Shown piece after piece: positions 59,483 to 64,000 of a stretch of 64,000 nt of DNA. A program made the translations under genes and the position numbers. How positions within the stretch are numbered: the stretch's first letter is position 1; each line of letters opens with the position of its first letter. Origin of the DNA: Meiothermus sp. GTDB lineage: Bacteria > Deinococcota > Deinococci > Deinococcales > Thermaceae. The notes beneath the pieces are model-generated. The model searched no databases, was not told the origin of the DNA, and worked only from the letters and a program-made list of their open reading frames with translations. The DNA is taken from contig NZ_BPIM01000001.1 in assembly GCF_026004115.1 (NCBI RefSeq), positions 558,001 to 622,000 on the forward strand, written 5' to 3'.

Positions 59483-60676
59483 ATGAATGTGGCTTCCTCT
59501 TCCGTAGGCGCTTTGCGGTACATCCCTGTGGTGCGTGACCCCAAACTCCTTCCCATCGTGGAGAAAGTAGAGGCCGGGGAGCGCCTGACCTTCGACGAAG
59601 GAATGACGCTCTACCACACCCCCGACTACAACGCCCTGATGTGGCTGGCCAACCGGGTGCGCGAGCGCAAGCACGGCGATAAAACCTACTTTGTACACTC
59701 CATGCGGCTCGAGTTCACCAACATCTGCTACGTGGGCTGTACGTTCTGTGCGTTTGCAGCTAAGAAAGACGAGGCGCGGGCCTGGGATTATAGCGTGGAA
59801 GACGTGGTGGCCAAAGTGCGCGAAAAGTGGGAGCCGGGCCTGACCGAACTGCACATGTCCAGCGGCCATCACCCCAACCGCCCCTGGAGCTACTACCCCG
59901 AGATGGTGCGGGCCTTGAACGAAAACTTCCCCGGCATCCAGGTAAAGGCTTTCACGGCAGCGGAGATCGAGCACCTCTCCAAAATCAGCAAGAAGCCCAC
60001 CCTCGAGGTCTTGCGCGAACTCAAAGCCGCCGGCCTGGTAGCCCTCCCCGGCGGCGGGGCGGAAATCTTTGCCGAGCGGGTACGTCGTCAGATCGCCAAG
60101 AATAAGGTCAAGGCCGAGAAGTGGCTGCAAATCCACCGCGAGGCCCACAGCCTGGGAATCCGCACCAACGCTACCATGCTCTACGGGCACATCGAGACCC
60201 TGGAAGAACGCCTCGACCATATGGATCGGCTACGCCGGCTGCAGGACGAAACCGGAGGTTTTTATAGCTTTATTCCCTTGGCCTTCCAGCCCGACGCCAA
60301 CGCGCTGGCGTTCAACCTAGGCAAGACCGAGTTCACCACCGGCTTAGACGACCTGAGGAACCTGGCGGTTGCGAGGCTGTACTTGGACAACTTTGACCAC
60401 ATCAAGGGCTACTGGGTGATGATCTCCTCCGACCTGGTTCAGGTCTCGCTCGACTGGGGGGTCTCGGACATCGACGGCACCATCATCGAGGAGCACATCG
60501 CGCATGCCGCCGGGGCTACCTCGCCGCTGGGCCTCTCCCGCCAGAAGATGGTGCAGCTCATCCAGGCCGCCGGACGCGTGCCGGTAGAGCGGGATGCGCT
60601 GTACAACGAGCTACGCATCTACGACAACCCGCCAAGAGCCGAAGGGCCAAAGCCCAGGGCCATCTCTACTAGCTAG
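59483..60676 (+). CDS. mqnE: Aminofutalosine synthase (radical SAM)
   Basis: A 397-residue radical SAM enzyme of the futalosine route to menaquinone. The cluster motif CYVGCTFC has Cys82, Cys86 and Cys89. Family phrases include HMSSGHHPNRPWSYYPEMVRAL, LPGGGAEIFAERVR, NATMLYGHIETLEERLDHM and GFYSFIPLAFQPDANAL. MqnE joins 3-carboxyvinyloxybenzoate to SAM; the sister enzyme MqnC is similar, so MqnE is the preferred but not certain choice. A TAGGAT box lies 8 nt before the ATG at 59483. mqnA follows after 24 nt. Confidence 0.87.
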   Translation: MNVASSSVGALRYIPVVRDPKLLPIVEKVEAGERLTFDEGMTLYHTPDYNALMWLANRVRERKHGDKTYFVHSMRLEFTNICYVGCTFCAFAAKKDEARAWDYSVEDVVAKVREKWEPGLTELHMSSGHHPNRPWSYYPEMVRALNENFPGIQVKAFTAAEIEHLSKISKKPTLEVLRELKAAGLVALPGGGAEIFAERVRRQIAKNKVKAEKWLQIHREAHSLGIRTNATMLYGHIETLEERLDHMDRLRRLQDETGGFYSFIPLAFQPDANALAFNLGKTEFTTGLDDLRNLAVARLYLDNFDHIKGYWVMISSDLVQVSLDWGVSDIDGTIIEEHIAHAAGATSPLGLSRQKMVQLIQAAGRVPVERDALYNELRIYDNPPRAEGPKPRAISTS

Positions 60677-60700
60677 CTTTCGGCTTTTAGCCTCTTGCTT

Positions 60701-61588
60701 ATGTATATTCTGGGTGTCCCCCGCTACGCCAACACCGCGCCGCTCTACCACTTTCTGGAGGAAGGGGACGGAGTAGCCTTTCGCTACGGCGTGCCCACTG
60801 AACTCAACCGGTGGCTGCTGGAGGGCTCGGTAGACCTGAGCCTGGTTTCCTCCTACTTCTACCTGGAAAACGCCGACAAGCTAAGACCCCTGCCCGACTT
60901 CAGCGTGGCCGACCTGGGGCCGGTGTATTCGGTCAACTTGTTTCACCGCAAGCCCTGGAACGAGCTCCGGCGCATTGCTCTGACCACCGAAAGCGCCACC
61001 TCGGTACGGCTTTTGCAGTACCTGCTAGAAGCCGATGGCATAGAGGCCCAGTACACCCCCGAGCAGGGCGGCCTCGAGCGAAAGACGAGGCCCTCGCAAA
61101 GCACCCAGGACGGCCCACCCCCATCCAGCAAGCTCGCGCCTATCGGCCTCGAGCTCCTCGAGCGCTACGACGCAGTTCTCCTGATCGGCGACCGGGCCAT
61201 CAGCACCTACTTTGGCCTGCTCTCCATCATCCCCGAGTCGGTGCACCAGGTGCCCACCCAGGTTGAAGGCATTCGCATTACCGACCTCTCGATGAAGTGG
61301 TTCGAGCAAACCCGGCTGCCCTTTGTTTTTGCGGTCTGGGCCACCCGCAAAAACGCGCCACCGCCCCCTGAAATTGTCCGGCGCCTGCGGGCCGCCCGTT
61401 CGCTAGGGCTGGGCAACCTGGCCGCCGTGGCCGGCACCGAGGCCCAGCGCCTGAACGTACCCGAGCGCCTGATGCAGCACTACCTGTGGAACTTCCGCTA
61501 CCACCTGGAAGCCCCCGACCGGCTGGGCCTGCAAGCCTTCGCCCAGGCTGTGGGGCTGCCCTATCCCGACGACTACTGGGATGTGTAG
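60701..61588 (+). CDS. mqnA: Chorismate dehydratase (futalosine pathway)
   Basis: A 295-residue MqnA, which dehydrates chorismate in the first step of the futalosine pathway. It begins YILGVPRYANTAPLYHFLEEG and contains VDLSLVSSYFYLEN, ATSVRLLQYLLEADG and DAVLLIGDRAIS, all family positions. Between about residues 121 and 145 there is an extra low-complexity segment (ERKTRPSQSTQDGPPPSSK) not expected in the family. Co-transcribed with mqnE. Confidence 0.9.
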   Translation: MYILGVPRYANTAPLYHFLEEGDGVAFRYGVPTELNRWLLEGSVDLSLVSSYFYLENADKLRPLPDFSVADLGPVYSVNLFHRKPWNELRRIALTTESATSVRLLQYLLEADGIEAQYTPEQGGLERKTRPSQSTQDGPPPSSKLAPIGLELLERYDAVLLIGDRAISTYFGLLSIIPESVHQVPTQVEGIRITDLSMKWFEQTRLPFVFAVWATRKNAPPPPEIVRRLRAARSLGLGNLAAVAGTEAQRLNVPERLMQHYLWNFRYHLEAPDRLGLQAFAQAVGLPYPDDYWDV

Positions 61589-61603
61589 GTAAGAAGTCAG
61601 CTT

Positions 61604-61840
61604 ATACCGGATTCAAAAAGATAATCATCCAAACCAAAGATCCCTCAGAGGTTATCTTTTTGAATCCTAGAGCACTCCCCTCCCGAACGGTCGGCGAATA
61701 AAGCGTCTCCTTTCCAAGGGGCGGTATCGCCCTCCGCTACGCGGATAACTTCCAAGGGGCGGTATCGCCCTCCGCTACGCGGATAACTTCGGCCCGGTTA
61801 GTTCGCCGCCATCCGACGCCGAACTAACCGAATCTGGTAT
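61604..61840. mobile_element. MITE-like element, copy 2
   Basis: A 237-bp element bounded by ATACCGGATTC (61604-61614) and GAATCTGGTAT (61830-61840), an 11-bp terminal inverted repeat with one mismatch. Inside are a 14-bp left hairpin, two tandem 38-bp units (61714-61751, 61752-61789) and a perfect 11-bp right hairpin (61795-61805 with 61820-61830). It has no coding capacity and matches 45995-46243. It fills most of the gap between mqnA and the next gene. Confidence 0.85.
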
Positions 61841-61909
61841 TACGCGCCGGCCATGGCGTGGTCAAAAATAATCTTCTCGTCGGTCTAGTTCTGCTATGGT
61901 GGGAGTGTT

Positions 61910-64000
61910 GTGGGCACACGGGTTCGGCTCCTGGGTTCGCCGCGCCTCGAGCGGAAGGAGGCAGTCGCGCCGCTACCCAAGGAGCGCCCCTTGTGGCTGC
62001 TGAGCTACCTGGGAGCCCAGGAGGACTGGGTCAGCCGTGCAGAACTGCTGGAGCTGTTCTGGCCGGAGGTGGAGCCTGCCTCCGCCCGCAACAACCTGCG
62101 CCAGTTGTTGCACCGGGTTCGCCAGATGGAGGGGGTGGAGGGTCTCGAGGCCGATGCGAGCGGCGTGCGCTGGCAGGCCGAGGTCGATGTGCGGCTCTTT
62201 CGGCAGGCTCTGGCCCGGGGGCAGTGGGAACAGGCGGTGGAGCTTTACGGTGGACCTTTCCTCGAGGGCGTGCGGATCTATGGGCTGCCCGGGCTCGAGG
62301 ACTGGCTCGAGGCCGAGCGCGCCGACCTCCAGACCGCCTGGGGCGATGCGCTGCTGAGATGGGCGGCCGAATCCAAGCCCTCGCAGGAGTTGCTGGAATG
62401 CCTTGAGCGTCTGCTGGAGCGTGACCCCTTCAACGAGCGGGCTCTGCAGGCCATCCTCCAGCACGCTGCGGCACTGGGAGAGGCCGGGCGGGCCCGCGAG
62501 ATCTACGCCGCTTTTGCAGGGCGGCTGGCGGGGGAGATGGGCCTCGAGCCCGATCCCGCCACCCGGCGGCTGCTCGAGGAACTTGGCCGCTCTGCCCTGC
62601 CCCCGCAGACCCCAGCGCACCCCGTGCTGCACAACCTGCCGACCCGCCTGACCACCTTCATCGGGCGGGAGGAGGAGCTAGGCCTGGTCAACCGGCGGCT
62701 CGAGGCCGGCGAGCGCCTGATCACCCTGGCCGGGCCGGGGGGCATGGGCAAGACCCGCCTGGCCCTCAGCGTGGCCGAGAGCCAGCTCGGCGCGTTCGCC
62801 GACGGGGTGTGGTTCGTGGCGCTGGCTCCCCTCGCCCGCAGCGCCCTCATCATCCCGGCCATCGCGGAGGCCCTTGGCCTCAACCTGACCCGCGCCACCG
62901 ACCCCAAAGCCAGGCTGCTCGAGCACCTGCGCGGGCGGGAGATGCTACTGGTGCTCGACAACTTCGAACACCTGGTGGAGGGGGCCGAACTGGTGCTGGA
63001 ACTGCTCAACGAGGCCCCCCAGCTCCGGATGCTGGTCACCTCGCGCGAGCGGTTGCGCTTGCAGGCGGAGTGGACGCTCGACCTCCAGGGCCTGAGCTAC
63101 CCGCCGGGGTACGGGCTGGAGGCGGTGCGGCGCTCGAGTGCGGTGCGGCTGTTCGTGGAGCGGGCCAACCGGGTGTGGCCGCAGTTCGCCCTCACGCCCC
63201 AGGTAGCCCCGGCGGTGTTGCGGATTTGCCAGCTGGTGCAGGGGATGCCGCTGGGCCTGGAGCTCGCCGCTGCCTGGGTCTCGGCCTTCACCCCCCAGGA
63301 CATCGCCGATGAGCTCGAGCGCAGCCTGGGCTTCCTCGAGTCGCCCGGGCTCGACTTGCCCGAGCGCCACCGCTCCCTGCGGGCCGTCTTCGAGCACTCC
63401 TGGCAGCGCCTCACTCCCGAGCAACAGCAGTCCCTGGCCCGTCTCACCGTATTCCGGGGTGGCTTCGACCGGCAGGCCGCGCTCAAGGTCGCGGGTGTCG
63501 GCCCCGCCGCCCTGCTGACCCTGGCCGACAAGTCGCTGCTGCGCCGCACCCCGAGCGGGCGCTTCGAGTTACACGAGGTAATTCGCCAGCAGGCTCAGGA
63601 GCGGGCCGAAGCGGGCGGGGTTCTGGCAGCCATCCGCCAGGCCCACGCCGAGCGCTATCTGGCCCTGGCCGAGGAGGCGGGCAGCTATCTGCGCGGTCCC
63701 GAGGAGGCCCGGTGGCTGGAGCGTTTGGCCCTCGAGCACGACAACCTACGAACCGCGCTGGAGTGGGCGCTGAGCCAGCAAGATGCCCCCCTGGCGCTGC
63801 GGCTGGCGACGGCCATCCACCACTTCTGGTACGTACGCGGGCACCACCGCGAGGGCAGGGTCTGGCTCGAACGCGCCCTCGGCCTGCCCTTAGAGGGCAT
63901 TCCCCCGCGCCTGCACGCCAGAGCCCTGAACGCCCTGGCCGAGCGGACCAAAGATCAGGGTGAATACGCGCAGGCCCTGCGGGTTCAGCAGGAAGCATTG
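61910..64000 (+). CDS. BTAD/NB-ARC transcriptional regulator (3' end outside window)
   Basis: At least 697 codons from the GTG at 61910, open to the window end. Residues of about 1-240 form an AfsR/SARP-like winged helix and BTAD domain (LELFWPEVEPASARNNLRQLLHRVR, GPFLEGVRIYGLPGLEDWLEAER, LLERDPFNERALQAIL). An NB-ARC type ATPase follows with Walker A GPGGMGKT (275-282) and Walker B LLVLDNFEHL, then GMPLGLELAAAW, and the end (ARALNALAERTKDQGEYAQAL) begins a TPR region. Such proteins are large activators whose signal is unknown. Target genes are unknown. Confidence 0.87.
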   Translation, partial: MGTRVRLLGSPRLERKEAVAPLPKERPLWLLSYLGAQEDWVSRAELLELFWPEVEPASARNNLRQLLHRVRQMEGVEGLEADASGVRWQAEVDVRLFRQALARGQWEQAVELYGGPFLEGVRIYGLPGLEDWLEAERADLQTAWGDALLRWAAESKPSQELLECLERLLERDPFNERALQAILQHAAALGEAGRAREIYAAFAGRLAGEMGLEPDPATRRLLEELGRSALPPQTPAHPVLHNLPTRLTTFIGREEELGLVNRRLEAGERLITLAGPGGMGKTRLALSVAESQLGAFADGVWFVALAPLARSALIIPAIAEALGLNLTRATDPKARLLEHLRGREMLLVLDNFEHLVEGAELVLELLNEAPQLRMLVTSRERLRLQAEWTLDLQGLSYPPGYGLEAVRRSSAVRLFVERANRVWPQFALTPQVAPAVLRICQLVQGMPLGLELAAAWVSAFTPQDIADELERSLGFLESPGLDLPERHRSLRAVFEHSWQRLTPEQQQSLARLTVFRGGFDRQAALKVAGVGPAALLTLADKSLLRRTPSGRFELHEVIRQQAQERAEAGGVLAAIRQAHAERYLALAEEAGSYLRGPEEARWLERLALEHDNLRTALEWALSQQDAPLALRLATAIHHFWYVRGHHREGRVWLERALGLPLEGIPPRLHARALNALAERTKDQGEYAQALRVQQEAL

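Noticed and set aside
61858-62406. A 182-codon plus-strand frame at the start of the regulator region
   Set aside because: The frame starting at 61910 encodes a continuous BTAD/NB-ARC protein; this one is an out-of-frame Gly/Arg/Ala-rich shadow.

Overview
The window comes from a GC-rich thermophile of the Thermaceae (phylum Deinococcus-Thermus), most probably a Meiothermus. The evidence is the cinA-thpR-recA gene order typical of this phylum, menaquinone genes of the futalosine pathway (mqnE, mqnA, a UbiD-type decarboxylase), many genes whose -10 box sits 7-10 nt before the start codon (leaderless transcripts), giant DUF11 envelope proteins, and a striking abundance of the palindrome CTCGAG. 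The genus is inferred from gene content; no database comparison was possible.

Layout. 1-1931: end of a pyrimidine operon (pyrB, pyrC). 1967-3190: a lipoprotein and an orphan OmpR-type response regulator. 3384-18687: a 15-kb same-strand cluster of exported DUF11 proteins, one ending in a large predicted outer-membrane beta-barrel, one carrying a 48-bp minisatellite and one broken by three frameshifts. 18807-24814: tRNA-modifying protein YgfZ, then cinA-thpR-recA and RNase Y. 24988-33669: methylmalonate-semialdehyde dehydrogenase, DnaJ, a class V aminotransferase behind a consensus promoter and long leader, a degenerate GGDEF membrane protein, RarA, tRNA-Trp, a PfkB kinase and a methyltransferase. 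33976-40156: a PASTA protein split by a shift in a C-rich tract, a YraN-type nuclease, UbiD-like decarboxylase, a HemC-like protein with altered active-site residues, and a Fur/PerR regulator with a candidate operator. 40159-45702: hydrolases, a GlcE-like flavoprotein, a small barrel protein, and isocitrate lyase behind a palindromic operator. 46327-55454: a seven-gene minus-strand operon (below). 55591-64000: an ABC-F ATPase, a PlsY-like protein, a candidate structured RNA, a LacI regulator, mqnE, mqnA and the 5' part of a BTAD/NB-ARC regulator that runs off the window.

The most interesting system is the operon read from 55454 down to 46327: MocR regulator, ethanolamine-type APC permease, glutamine-synthetase-like ligase, short-chain dehydrogenase, aldehyde dehydrogenase, class I glutamine amidotransferase and a cNMP/CBS/DUF294 nucleotidyltransferase. 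The enzymes match, step for step, a gamma-glutamylation route for an amino-alcohol such as ethanolamine: uptake, glutamylation, alcohol to aldehyde, aldehyde to acid, release of glutamate. The DUF294 protein may add a nucleotide-dependent control layer.

Non-coding structure is also rich: two copies of a roughly 240-bp MITE-like element (45995-46243 and 61604-61840) with terminal inverted repeats, a duplicated 38-bp unit and a stem showing compensatory changes between copies; a second palindromic element next to the first copy; a compact multi-palindrome at 52438-52511; and a structured RNA candidate ending in an intrinsic terminator at 58310.
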